Assembly: GCA_964444795.1 (NCBI GenBank)
Contig: CAYUIQ010000213.1
Span: 1-15,657, forward strand
Length of the DNA stretch: 15,657 nucleotides
Direction: 5' to 3'
From: JABMRP01 sp964444795
GTDB taxonomy: Bacteria; Planctomycetota; Planctomycetia; Pirellulales; Thermoguttaceae
Part shown: positions 1-7,864 of the stretch, in pieces
Position numbering within the stretch: the stretch's first letter is position 1
Layout: each line of letters begins with the position of its first letter
Made by a program: the position numbers and the translations under genes
Notes under the pieces: generated by a model
Databases searched by the model: none
Seen by the model: the letters and a program-made list of their open reading frames with translations, nothing else
Told to the model about the DNA's origin: nothing

Positions 1-11
1 ATTTGGCCTGG

Positions 12-30
12 CAGCCGGCGCCTCCGGCTG
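12..30 (+). other. Small hairpin upstream of the kinase gene
   Basis: CAGCCGG (12-18) and CCGGCTG (24-30) form a 7-bp perfect stem with a 5-base loop. It may be the terminator of a gene to the left of the window, but no T tract follows. The rest of 1-128 holds no coding frame I can support. Confidence 0.25.
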
Positions 31-128
31 GGCGTTAAACGAATGCACCCCCGCTGCGAAGGGTATTTTCCAGGTACCGCCGGGGGCATCGCTGGTCGCC
101 ACGGTCGGGCATCGGCTATATTGGTCGC

Positions 129-2231
129 ATGAGCGACGATCTCACGATAGAACAGGGCCAGGACGACCGAGACCGGGCACGTCGGCAGAGCCAGGAGCGT
201 ACGGCCCCGCCGACGGAGGTTCCCGGCTACGAACCGGTCCGCCATCTCGGCGCGGGGGCGTTCGGCGAGGTCTGGGTGGCGGTGGACAAGAACACGGGCC
301 GGCACGTGGCGATCAAGTTCTACACGCATCGCGGCGGAATGGATTGGTCGCTTCTGTCGCGCGAGGTCGAGAAACTGGCGTTTCTGTTTGCCGACCGGTA
401 CGTGGTGCAGTTGATCGGAGTGGGCTGGGACGCCGATCCGCCCTTCTACATCATGGAATACCTTGAACGCGGCTCACTGGCCGAGCGTTTGGCCGAGGGC
501 CCGTTGCCGGTGGCCGAGGCCGTGGTCATGTTTCGCGACGTGACGACGGGGCTGATCCACGCCCACGGCAAAGGGGTGTTGCACTGCGACCTGAAGCCGG
601 CCAATATCCTGCTCGATCAGGACAACAAGCCGCGGTTGGCCGATTTCGGTCAGTCGAGGCTGTCGCACGAACAGCTTCCGGCGCTGGGGACGATGTTCTA
701 CATGGCACCCGAGCAGGCCGATCTGTCGGCGCTGCCCGAGGTGCGATGGGATGTCTACGCGCTGGGCGCCGTGTGCTATTGCATGCTGACCGGATTGCCG
801 CCGCACCGGACGGGCGGCGCGACGCAGCGGATCGAACAGACCGAGAGCCTTGCCGACCGACTCCAGCAGTATCGGCAGACGATTAGCGAAACACCCGTAC
901 CGGCGGTCCACCGCCAGATTCCCGGCGTGGACCGAGCGCTGGGGGAGATTGTCCAGCGGTGCTTGGCCCCCGATCCCGAGCAGCGATTTGCCAACGCCCA
1001 GGCCGTGCTCGACGCGCTGGACACGCGCGATGCCCAGCGGGCCGGGCGCCCGATGATGGTGCTCGGGGCGGTGGGTCCCGCTTTGCTGCTGTTGGTGGTT
1101 GCGTGGTTTGCCTGGCACGGGTTCCATTCGGCCGTGACGCAGTCGGAAGAGGCGCTCACCCGGCGGGCCCTGGAGAGCAGCCAGTTTGCGGCCGAGTACG
1201 TGGCTCGGGCGGCGGGCAACGAATTGCACCGGCGCTACCGGGCGGTCGAGGGAGTGGCCGCGTCGCCGGACCTGACCGCAGCGCTGTCGGAGATGGTTTC
1301 ACGAGACGAGATGGCCCGCCAACTCGACGAACTGAGTCGGGCCGATGCCGACGAGGCGGAATTGGATTTGAAACGGGCGGCCTTTCGCCACGACGACGAG
1401 CACCGTCAAGTGATGCAGAGAGCTTTCGCCGCCGTGGTCGACGACCCGGCGCTTCCCGAGGCGACCGGCTGGTTTCTGTGCGACGCGCGGGGCGTGCAGA
1501 TCGCCCGGGTCCCCGAGCGTCCCACCATCGGTAAGAACTTCGCCTGGCGCAGCTATTTTCAGCGCAGCGGCGCCGATCGGGATCCTTCCTGGCGCGCACG
1601 GCCGGAAGATATTGTCGACGGGACGACCCTTTCGGCCGTCTTTCGCAGTCAGGCCACCAATGGCTGGATGGTTGCCGTGTCGCACCCCATCGTTGACCCC
1701 CAGAATAGAGACGAGCCTTTGGGCGTCGTGGCGCTGATGGTCGAGGTGGGACGATTCGTCGAAATGAAGGGGGGCGACGGTCAGTTCGCCGTGTTGGTCG
1801 ATTGGCGCCGGGGAGACCAGAAGGGCGTGATCCTGCAACATCCGTTGTTCGACGCCGTCTTGAGCGAGGGCAACGGTTCGGGCGATCAAGGGAAACTGCC
1901 CGAGCGATTCCAAAAGTACCAAATTGGGCCGTCTCAATTACCCGATACGCCCGAGAAGCGGCGCTGCTATACCGACCCCATGGCCGTCGAGGACACTGCG
2001 TTCGACACGGATTGGCTGGCTTGGAGCGAGCCGGTCATCGTTGACGGGGAGGATGTCGAGTGGCAGGTGATCGTACAGCAACCCGAAAACCAGGCGATCG
2101 GTTCGGCGATCGGACCGCTACGTTCCAAGCTGATCGTCTACGGGCTGGTGGCCCTGGGCATGGTCGGCCTGGTGGTTGTCGGGTTATGGGCGTTTGTTAC
2201 CCGCACGGCACGTACCTTGAGGAAGAACTGA
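129..2231 (+). CDS. Transmembrane Ser/Thr protein kinase with Cache-like extracytoplasmic sensor
   Basis: A 700-residue protein. The N-terminal Hanks-type kinase domain (about residues 34-297) has the glycine loop GAGAFGEV at 41-48, the ATP lysine K63, the catalytic loop HCDLKPAN at 152-159, DFG at 172-174 and APE at 193-195. The Arg of the usual HRD is Cys153, so this is a non-RD kinase, and the activation segment is short. A hydrophobic segment at about 309-330 leads to an extracytoplasmic region of about 335 residues. Its segment near 447-477 (WFLCDARG, then GKNFAWRSYF) resembles dCache sensors. A second hydrophobic segment (about 667-691) leaves a basic tail of about 10 residues. It probably phosphorylates Ser/Thr of cytoplasmic proteins in response to an outside ligand. 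The next gene, which carries a phosphothreonine-reading FHA domain, starts 4 bp downstream. No clear Shine-Dalgarno sequence precedes the ATG. The kinase call is secure; the Cache call is from resemblance; ligand and substrates are unknown. Confidence 0.95.
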   Translation: MSDDLTIEQGQDDRDRARRQSQERTAPPTEVPGYEPVRHLGAGAFGEVWVAVDKNTGRHVAIKFYTHRGGMDWSLLSREVEKLAFLFADRYVVQLIGVGWDADPPFYIMEYLERGSLAERLAEGPLPVAEAVVMFRDVTTGLIHAHGKGVLHCDLKPANILLDQDNKPRLADFGQSRLSHEQLPALGTMFYMAPEQADLSALPEVRWDVYALGAVCYCMLTGLPPHRTGGATQRIEQTESLADRLQQYRQTISETPVPAVHRQIPGVDRALGEIVQRCLAPDPEQRFANAQAVLDALDTRDAQRAGRPMMVLGAVGPALLLLVVAWFAWHGFHSAVTQSEEALTRRALESSQFAAEYVARAAGNELHRRYRAVEGVAASPDLTAALSEMVSRDEMARQLDELSRADADEAELDLKRAAFRHDDEHRQVMQRAFAAVVDDPALPEATGWFLCDARGVQIARVPERPTIGKNFAWRSYFQRSGADRDPSWRARPEDIVDGTTLSAVFRSQATNGWMVAVSHPIVDPQNRDEPLGVVALMVEVGRFVEMKGGDGQFAVLVDWRRGDQKGVILQHPLFDAVLSEGNGSGDQGKLPERFQKYQIGPSQLPDTPEKRRCYTDPMAVEDTAFDTDWLAWSEPVIVDGEDVEWQVIVQQPENQAIGSAIGPLRSKLIVYGLVALGMVGLVVVGLWAFVTRTARTLRKN

Positions 2232-2235
2232 CGTC

Positions 2236-4113
2236 ATGGCCGACCTGATTGCCCAAGGCATCGAGCCGCAACAGCGATGGCGGCGCACGTTCGCCAAGGA
2301 CCAGCAAGTGGTGCTGGGACGAACGGCCGGCGTGTGGGCCGTTCCCTGGGACCAGCACGTGTCGCGACGGCACGCCTTGCTGCGATGGACCGGCCAGAGG
2401 CTCGAAGTGGTCCGGATTCCCGAAGCCCACAACCCGATCTATCTGCGGGGGAAGGAGACGGCCGAGTTTTCTCTCCAGCCGGGCGAGCATTTCATTATTG
2501 GGCAAACTCGATTCACGCTGGCCGATCAGCGAGTGAATATCACCGCCGCCCCGCAACCGGTGCAGCAGCAGGCCTTTAGTGCCCAGTATCTCAAGGGCAT
2601 CCCCTTCCGCAATGCCGACCACCGCCTCGATGTGCTCAGCCGTCTGCCCGAGGTGATCTCCGGATCGACCGGCGATCACGAACTGTTCGTGCGTTTGGTG
2701 AGCATGCTCATGGCCGGCGTGGGTCGGGCCGACACGGTGGCGGTGGTTGCCGTGGTCGAGGAGAATTGTCCTTCCGGAGAAGAAACGCCAGACGCCGAGA
2801 CGCCAGATGCCGAGACGCCGGATGTCGAGACGTTGGTCGAACCGGCCGCCGGTGCCGAAGACTCCGAAGGCCGATCGGTTCGCGTCTTGCACTGGGACCA
2901 GCGATTGGTTGCGGCCGCCGATTTTCAGCCCAGCGAGAGACTGATCTTCGAGGTGATTCGCCAGCGGCAGAGCGTGCTGCACGTGTGGCGGGGCGAGTCC
3001 TCGGCCATGTCCAGCCTGTTTACCGAAAGCGAAAACTACGATTGGGCCTTCTGCACGCCCGTGCTGGGCAAAGCGTGTCGCGGATGGGGCTTATACGTGG
3101 CCGGCCGTTTCGACGCCGAATTGGCCGCCGCGCCCACCTCGTCCGATCCGACCGATCTGAGGGAAGACGTCAAGTTCACCGAGTTGGCCGCGGCCACGCT
3201 CGGTTCGCTCCGCGAGATGCGGCTGTTGGAGCGGGAGCACGCCAGTCTTGCCCAATTTCTCTCGCCCGTGGTGCTCGAATCGGTGGCCAACGAGGATCCC
3301 GAGGTCGTTCTGGCGCCCCGGGAAACCGAGGTCTCCGTACTTTTCTGCGACTTGCGGGGATTCTCTCGCCAGAGCGAGAAACATGCCGACGATCTCCTGG
3401 CCCTGCTCAACCGGGTGAGTCAGGCCCTGGGCGTGATGACGCGGCATATCCACACCCAGGGCGGAGTGGTGGGCGATTACCAGGGCGACGCGGCGATGGG
3501 ATTCTGGGGGTGGCCGCTGGCCCAACAAGACGCGGTCGAGCGCTCCTGCCGAGCGGCCCTGGGCGTGCGCAGCGAGTTTGCCGCCGCCGCCCAGGAATCC
3601 CAGAGCACGTTGGCCGGATTTCGCGCCGGCATCGGCATCGCCACCGGCAATGCGGTCGCCGGCAAGATCGGAACCATCGACCAGGTGAAAGTGACCGTTT
3701 TCGGGCCGGTGGTCAATCTGGCTTCTCGACTGGAAGGGATGACCAAGATCCTTCGCGCGCCGATCCTCTTGGACGAGCCCACCGCCGCGGTCATCCGGCA
3801 ACGGGTCCCCCGAGACGTCGCCCGGGTGCGCCGCCTGGCGATCGTCAAACCCTTCGGGCTGGACAGCCCGCTGGAGGTCAGCGAACTGCTGCCACCGGAA
3901 TCGGAGTATCCGCAGTTGACCGACGAGCACCTGGACCATTACGAAGCGGCGGTCACCGCCTTCCTCGACGGACAGTGGGCCGAAGCGTTCACCCATTTGC
4001 ACCGTGTCCCGCCCGACGACCGGGTGACCGACTTCCTCACCGTCTTCATGGCACAACACAACCGCACCCCGCCGCCCAATTGGGACGGGGTGATTCCCAT
4101 GTCAAGCAAGTAA
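2236..4113 (+). CDS. FHA-GAF-class III adenylate/guanylate cyclase
   Basis: A 625-residue soluble protein. The N-terminal FHA domain (about 20-97) carries the phosphothreonine-binding signature, with GR at 28-29 and SRRH at 43-46. A GAF-like region follows (about 130-330), interrupted by an acidic TPDAE repeat at 184-199. The class III cyclase domain (about 363-548) has the metal aspartates D372 (in FCDLRGF) and D418 (in QGD), and the transition-state pair N494 and R498 (in VVNLASRLE). The position usually occupied by the purine-selecting Lys is Asp414, and the partner position is Thr487, so substrate choice (ATP or GTP) cannot be read directly. The C-terminal tail of about 65 residues ends in a NWDGV motif that I recall from adenylate cyclases. 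A GAGGAAG Shine-Dalgarno (2219-2225) lies inside the end of the kinase gene. The FHA domain next to a kinase gene suggests phosphorylation-dependent control of cyclase activity (inference). Confidence 0.93.
   Translation: MADLIAQGIEPQQRWRRTFAKDQQVVLGRTAGVWAVPWDQHVSRRHALLRWTGQRLEVVRIPEAHNPIYLRGKETAEFSLQPGEHFIIGQTRFTLADQRVNITAAPQPVQQQAFSAQYLKGIPFRNADHRLDVLSRLPEVISGSTGDHELFVRLVSMLMAGVGRADTVAVVAVVEENCPSGEETPDAETPDAETPDVETLVEPAAGAEDSEGRSVRVLHWDQRLVAAADFQPSERLIFEVIRQRQSVLHVWRGESSAMSSLFTESENYDWAFCTPVLGKACRGWGLYVAGRFDAELAAAPTSSDPTDLREDVKFTELAAATLGSLREMRLLEREHASLAQFLSPVVLESVANEDPEVVLAPRETEVSVLFCDLRGFSRQSEKHADDLLALLNRVSQALGVMTRHIHTQGGVVGDYQGDAAMGFWGWPLAQQDAVERSCRAALGVRSEFAAAAQESQSTLAGFRAGIGIATGNAVAGKIGTIDQVKVTVFGPVVNLASRLEGMTKILRAPILLDEPTAAVIRQRVPRDVARVRRLAIVKPFGLDSPLEVSELLPPESEYPQLTDEHLDHYEAAVTAFLDGQWAEAFTHLHRVPPDDRVTDFLTVFMAQHNRTPPPNWDGVIPMSSK
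2785..2829 (+). repeat. Three tandem 15-bp units in the cyclase gene
   Basis: Units at 2785-2799, 2800-2814 and 2815-2829 encode TPDAE, TPDAE and TPDVE. They differ by a few third-position changes, and the last also by one A-to-V change. The result is an acidic, Thr/Pro-rich loop inside the GAF-like region. The array is in frame and looks like a slippage-expanded linker. Confidence 0.8.
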
Positions 4114-4122
4114 AGAAGTGCC

Positions 4123-5091
4123 ATGCGCTATCTTGTCACCGGCGGTGCCGGATTCATCGGGTCGCACTTGACCGAGTCGTTGCTCGGCGACAACCATGAG
4201 GTGTCGGTCCTCGACGATTTTTCCACGGGTCGGGCCGAGAATATCGCCCACCTGACGCCGTGTGGTCGACTTGAGGTGATTCGCGCGAGTGTCACCGAGG
4301 CGAAGATTGTCGACCGGTGCGTGCAGCGCGCCGATGCCGTGTTCCACCTCGCCTCGGCCGTGGGCGTTCAATTGATCATCGACGAACCGGTGAAGACTAT
4401 CGAAACAATTGTCGACGGCGCGCAGGTGGTCCTCGAGGCCTGCGCCCGGGGCGATAGGCCGGTACTGATCACGTCGACCTCGGAAGTCTACGGGAAATCG
4501 ACAGAGGTGCCCTTCTCCGAAGACGATGATAGTGTCATCGGCCCGCCGACCTACCGCCGCTGGGCTTACGCTTCGGCCAAAGCCTTGGACGAATTCCTGG
4601 CCATGGCCTATTGGCACCAATGCCGCTTGCCGGTGGTCATCACGCGTCTTTTCAACACCGTGGGACCGCGCCAAACGGGCCGCTACGGGATGGTCCTTCC
4701 CCGGTTCGCGCGGCAGGCTTTGGCGGGGGAGCCGATCACCGTGTTCGGCGACGGCACGCAAACCCGATGCTTCTGCCACGTCGACGACACGGTCCGGGCA
4801 ATACGCGATCTACTCGAAACGCCGGACGCCCGTGGCGCCGTCTTCAACGTGGGCAGCGATCGAGAGGTGACCATCGCCGCGCTGGCCGAGATGGTGCGAT
4901 CGGCGGCCGAAAGCGACTCCGAGATTCGATGCGTGCCGTATCGGGAGGCCTACGGCGAGGGCTTCGAGGACATGGTGCGCCGCGTGCCCGATCTGACGCG
5001 CGTGCAAGAACTCATCGGCTACCGCCCACGGTACTCGCTGGAAGAAACGATCCAGGACGTCATCGAGTCGGTGCGGGGCGAGACGGACTAA
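4123..5091 (+). CDS. NAD-dependent nucleotide-sugar epimerase/dehydratase (extended SDR)
   Basis: A 322-residue protein of normal length for extended short-chain dehydrogenases acting on nucleotide sugars. It has the Rossmann motif GGAGFIG at 7-13, the acidic pair D31-D32 after beta-2, the active-site segment ITSTSEVYG at 116-124, the catalytic YxxxK pair Y149/K153, and the HVDD motif near 219-222. The C-terminal half has the substrate-binding part seen in UDP-glucose 4-epimerases, UDP-glucuronate decarboxylases and dTDP-glucose 4,6-dehydratases. The exact reaction cannot be told from motifs; the RRWAYASAK segment is closest, from memory, to the decarboxylase/epimerase branch. An AAGAAG Shine-Dalgarno lies in the 9-bp gap after the cyclase stop, so it is probably co-transcribed with the kinase and cyclase. 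It abuts a convergent glycosidase gene with no spacer. Confidence 0.93.
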   Translation: MRYLVTGGAGFIGSHLTESLLGDNHEVSVLDDFSTGRAENIAHLTPCGRLEVIRASVTEAKIVDRCVQRADAVFHLASAVGVQLIIDEPVKTIETIVDGAQVVLEACARGDRPVLITSTSEVYGKSTEVPFSEDDDSVIGPPTYRRWAYASAKALDEFLAMAYWHQCRLPVVITRLFNTVGPRQTGRYGMVLPRFARQALAGEPITVFGDGTQTRCFCHVDDTVRAIRDLLETPDARGAVFNVGSDREVTIAALAEMVRSAAESDSEIRCVPYREAYGEGFEDMVRRVPDLTRVQELIGYRPRYSLEETIQDVIESVRGETD

Positions 5092-5104
5092 TCACTCGTC
5101 TCGC
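5078..5104. terminator. Dyad spanning both stop codons of convergent genes
   Basis: The arms GCGAGACG (5078-5085) and CGTCTCGC (5097-5104) are perfect complements. The 11-base loop contains TAA of the epimerase (5089-5091) directly followed by the reverse TGA of the glycosidase (5094-5092). It is placed where a bidirectional terminator would be needed, because there is no intergenic DNA. No T-rich tract follows on either strand, so it is not a classical intrinsic terminator. It may act as an RNA 3'-end stabiliser or be fortuitous. Confidence 0.4.
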
Positions 5105-7776
5105 ACCCAAACGGTCGAACTGGCCGCGGGACGATCTTCGGAGTCGCCGGGTGGGCGGTTGTTTCGGGCGTAGTTGGGAATCGCCGTCAGCGGCGAACCA
5201 TCGGCCCAGGTGCCGCGAATCACCATCACCCCGCCGAGAAGATCACCCCGCCACTCGGTCTTCAAGGCCGATTTCGGATCGAGCACCTTATCCAGATCCT
5301 GGTCGACGCTTTCGACGCTGTAGATCAGCGGGCCGTAGCGCAAGGCCACCTGACCACGGGTCGCGGCGATCCGGTCGTCGGCCTTGATCCTCTGAACCTT
5401 CATCGGCAGTACCAGATCGATCCTGTCGCCCGCTTTCCACTGGCGGGTGATTATCGCGTAGCCCTTGGTGACCGGCGGATCGATCGGCGCGCCGTTGACC
5501 GCGATCGAGGTGATGCCATTGGACGCCGGCGCCGGCGTATACAGTTGGCTCACGCCGCGATTCGGCACGCGGATGCGAATACTAAAGTTCTTCTTCTCCG
5601 CCGGATTGACGGTGATCGACACGTTGCCGCTCCAGGGATAGTCCGTGGCCTGAACCATCTCGACGTCGGTGCCGGCGACGTCCTCGACCGTTATGGTGCC
5701 GCCGACGAAGAGGTTGACGTAGATGCCGTCGTTGCTCTTCACGTACGTCCAGGTTGGCAGCATCAACAGGACTCGGGGGATATTGCCCACGCAACACGGA
5801 CAGCCGTGCCAGTCGTAACGAGGCCGGCCGGCAACCAGCGGGTTTTGGTAGTAGAAGTTTTTGCCCTCAATGTCGAGCGAGCCCAGCAGGGCGTTGTAGA
5901 GCGTCTCTTCGTAAAGATCGGCGTACTTCGCGTCGTGGTAGGTCATGTTCAGCTTGTGCTGGAAATAGATCTCGCCGCAACTGGAGCACGATTCGCAGTA
6001 GGCATTGTGACGCAGCGAATAGTCGGGCCCGAACCCTTCGGAAGTTTCGCCGCTGCCCACGCCGCCGGTGACGTAGTACTTGCGGTTGACGATATTGTCC
6101 CAAAGCGACGCGACGGCGCTCTGGTAGTCGACGTCGCCCGTTTCCATGGCCACGTCGGCCATGCCCGCATAGGAGTACGACGCGCGAACCGCATGACCCA
6201 CGGCCTCGTACTGCTGCACCACCGGGACATGGCTCTGGTCGTACTTGTGCCCGTCGTCGCGGCAGTCCAAGAGGAATTCTGCCAGGCGGATGTATCGGTC
6301 GCCCCGGCCGTCGCCGTCGGTCTGGTTGACAAACCGGCCGAACCGGACCAGGGCGATCTCCATGGCCTGATGGCCGTCGTACCAGGCCTTCTTCGGCGCC
6401 GGGCCGATGTTCGCACACCAGCAATCGCCCAGCTTCTTCGCCGCATTGTACAGCCGGGCGTCCTTCTTATCGGTCATCAGGTAATGGGCGATGCCCGCCT
6501 CGAGGAAATAGCCGGCAACGTAGCCCTCGTGGGCGCCGCGGTGTTGGGGAGACCAATGGTCGTTGCCGGTGAGCGTGAAGAACGTCTGGATATAGCCGTC
6601 GGGTTCCTGGGCGGCGAGAATCTTGGGAATCCAATCCTCCAGCGTCGCCCGCATGGCCTTCTGGGCTTCGATCATCTCCCGATCACCCTTGGGGTCGATC
6701 ATCAGGGCGACGCAGATCGACTCGATCGTGTTGTATACCCAGGCGTTGGAGAAGACGTAGCCGCGGTGTTTTTCGTGCGGCTTGCCGGCCAGTTTGTTGG
6801 CTGCGTCGATGAAGTTGTTGATCCCGCCCTGCGGCAACTCGGGATCGGAAATCTTCGCGATGCAGTGCGGGATCCAGTGGACGATCAGCGCCTTGGCCCG
6901 ATGGTTCCACAACGGGCTATCGATCGTGTAGTTCTTCGTATCGATCAAGTCGAGATGCCGCGCCGGTGGCGCCGCAATCACCTTGACCGCCAGGGTGGAC
7001 GAAGCGCTCAACGGCCCCTTACGAGCGGTCAGTGTGAGTACGTAATCGCCCGCTTCGGAAAACGTGGCCGTCGTCTCCTGCTTGCTTGCATCGGCGAAAT
7101 CGACCGTACCGGGTCCCGATGTCTTGCTCCAGGCCACGGTCGTCGCGGCGCCCTTCTCGCCCAGCGTCTTCGACTCGCCCGCCAGATACGTCTTCCCGCC
7201 CAGCACGACGGACCGATCGATTCCCGCGGTCACGGTCGGCGGGAAGTCGGGCGACTTGCCCGAGTCGAACACCCGCCACTCAAGGATACCGGTGGAGAAG
7301 TTGCCGTCGCCGTCGATTTCCAGTCGCAGTTTCGACGTGCTGACTTCGTCGAACGTAGTCGTGTTGTATCGACTCGCCACGACGCCCAAGCCCATCGGAT
7401 TGCCCACCGCGACAAACTCCTTGCCGTCCCAGTACAACAACCGACACGCCGCGGGCAGTCGCACACCCCGCTTATCGTCCCACCAGAACACGTCGATCTC
7501 CGCCGTGCTGATTGCCCGGCTCCACTCGTACTGCACCCACTGCGTCCCCCGCGAGGGCCAGTTGCCGTACGAACCTCGCCCTCGCACATGCGAACTATCC
7601 GGCGCCGACCCGTCGTTCAACGCCGCCAACGATGTATCGCCGGAAATATGCGAAGTCGACGTCTTCGCCACCGGAGCGAGGTTCACGCCGGCCGCGATTG
7701 CCGTGGTGCAGAGCAGTGTAACGGCCAGGGCGGCGAGAAGCGGGGTCGCGAAACGGTGTGTAAAGCGGCTATTCAT
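5092..7776 (-). CDS. Exported GH127-type glycosidase with N-terminal beta-domains
   Basis: Probably 894 residues. Start 7776 is preferred over an upstream in-frame start at 7896 because AAGGAG lies 7 bp before it and a signal peptide begins there (hydrophobic 11-29, ending AIA-AG); the longer form would bury this signal. Residues about 30-170 look like a discoidin-type carbohydrate-binding domain (AALNDG, WVQYEW-type segments). About 175-268 look like a PKD/Ig-like domain (AGDYVLTLTA). The rest is a GH127 (DUF1680) catalytic region with an alpha/alpha barrel followed by beta-domains. By analogy with the beta-L-arabinofuranosidase HypBA1, the zinc/nucleophile set is E595, C597, C661 and C662, with E580 the probable second catalytic Glu. 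Extra cysteines C594, C600 and C659 crowd the site. It likely cleaves arabinose-type sugars outside the cytoplasm; true substrate unknown. It follows the TOPRIM-like gene by 88 bp. Confidence 0.9.
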   Translation of the reverse strand: MNSRFTHRFATPLLAALAVTLLCTTAIAAGVNLAPVAKTSTSHISGDTSLAALNDGSAPDSSHVRGRGSYGNWPSRGTQWVQYEWSRAISTAEIDVFWWDDKRGVRLPAACRLLYWDGKEFVAVGNPMGLGVVASRYNTTTFDEVSTSKLRLEIDGDGNFSTGILEWRVFDSGKSPDFPPTVTAGIDRSVVLGGKTYLAGESKTLGEKGAATTVAWSKTSGPGTVDFADASKQETTATFSEAGDYVLTLTARKGPLSASSTLAVKVIAAPPARHLDLIDTKNYTIDSPLWNHRAKALIVHWIPHCIAKISDPELPQGGINNFIDAANKLAGKPHEKHRGYVFSNAWVYNTIESICVALMIDPKGDREMIEAQKAMRATLEDWIPKILAAQEPDGYIQTFFTLTGNDHWSPQHRGAHEGYVAGYFLEAGIAHYLMTDKKDARLYNAAKKLGDCWCANIGPAPKKAWYDGHQAMEIALVRFGRFVNQTDGDGRGDRYIRLAEFLLDCRDDGHKYDQSHVPVVQQYEAVGHAVRASYSYAGMADVAMETGDVDYQSAVASLWDNIVNRKYYVTGGVGSGETSEGFGPDYSLRHNAYCESCSSCGEIYFQHKLNMTYHDAKYADLYEETLYNALLGSLDIEGKNFYYQNPLVAGRPRYDWHGCPCCVGNIPRVLLMLPTWTYVKSNDGIYVNLFVGGTITVEDVAGTDVEMVQATDYPWSGNVSITVNPAEKKNFSIRIRVPNRGVSQLYTPAPASNGITSIAVNGAPIDPPVTKGYAIITRQWKAGDRIDLVLPMKVQRIKADDRIAATRGQVALRYGPLIYSVESVDQDLDKVLDPKSALKTEWRGDLLGGVMVIRGTWADGSPLTAIPNYARNNRPPGDSEDRPAASSTVWVRDE

Positions 7777-7783
7777 GGGAGGT

Positions 7784-7789
7784 CTCCTT
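7784..7789 (-). promoter_or_regulatory. Shine-Dalgarno fixing the GH127 start at 7776
   Basis: AAGGAG on the minus strand, 7 bases before the ATG at 7776. The alternative start 40 codons upstream would place charged, non-secretory sequence in front of the signal peptide. Confidence 0.7.
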
Positions 7790-7864
7790 GGGGAATGTAA
7801 GCCTCGTTGTTGCGTGACTTCTGTAGCTGAATTGTGCGGTGTCCACGGCATTTGGTGGTTTTCG

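Noticed and set aside
2229..2236. TGACGTCA palindrome at the kinase/cyclase junction
   Set aside because: It matches the eukaryotic cAMP response element, but here it is formed by the stop codon, a spacer and the first base of the start codon. The bacterial CRP site is different, so it is taken as coincidence.
2766..4199. Plus-strand frame of 477 codons overlapping the cyclase gene
   Set aside because: Arg/Gly-rich out-of-frame translation of the cyclase, running over the epimerase start; no domain.
5545..7800. Long plus-strand open frame of 751 codons opposite the GH127 gene
   Set aside because: It is antisense to a gene with clear domains, signal peptide and ribosome site. Its translation is Val/Arg/His-rich with no recognisable domain. 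Long antisense frames are expected in GC-rich coding DNA.
7777..7864. Separate promoter for the larger GH127 gene
   Set aside because: A TACATT is present, but no -35 at a suitable distance; transcription may come from the upstream pair.
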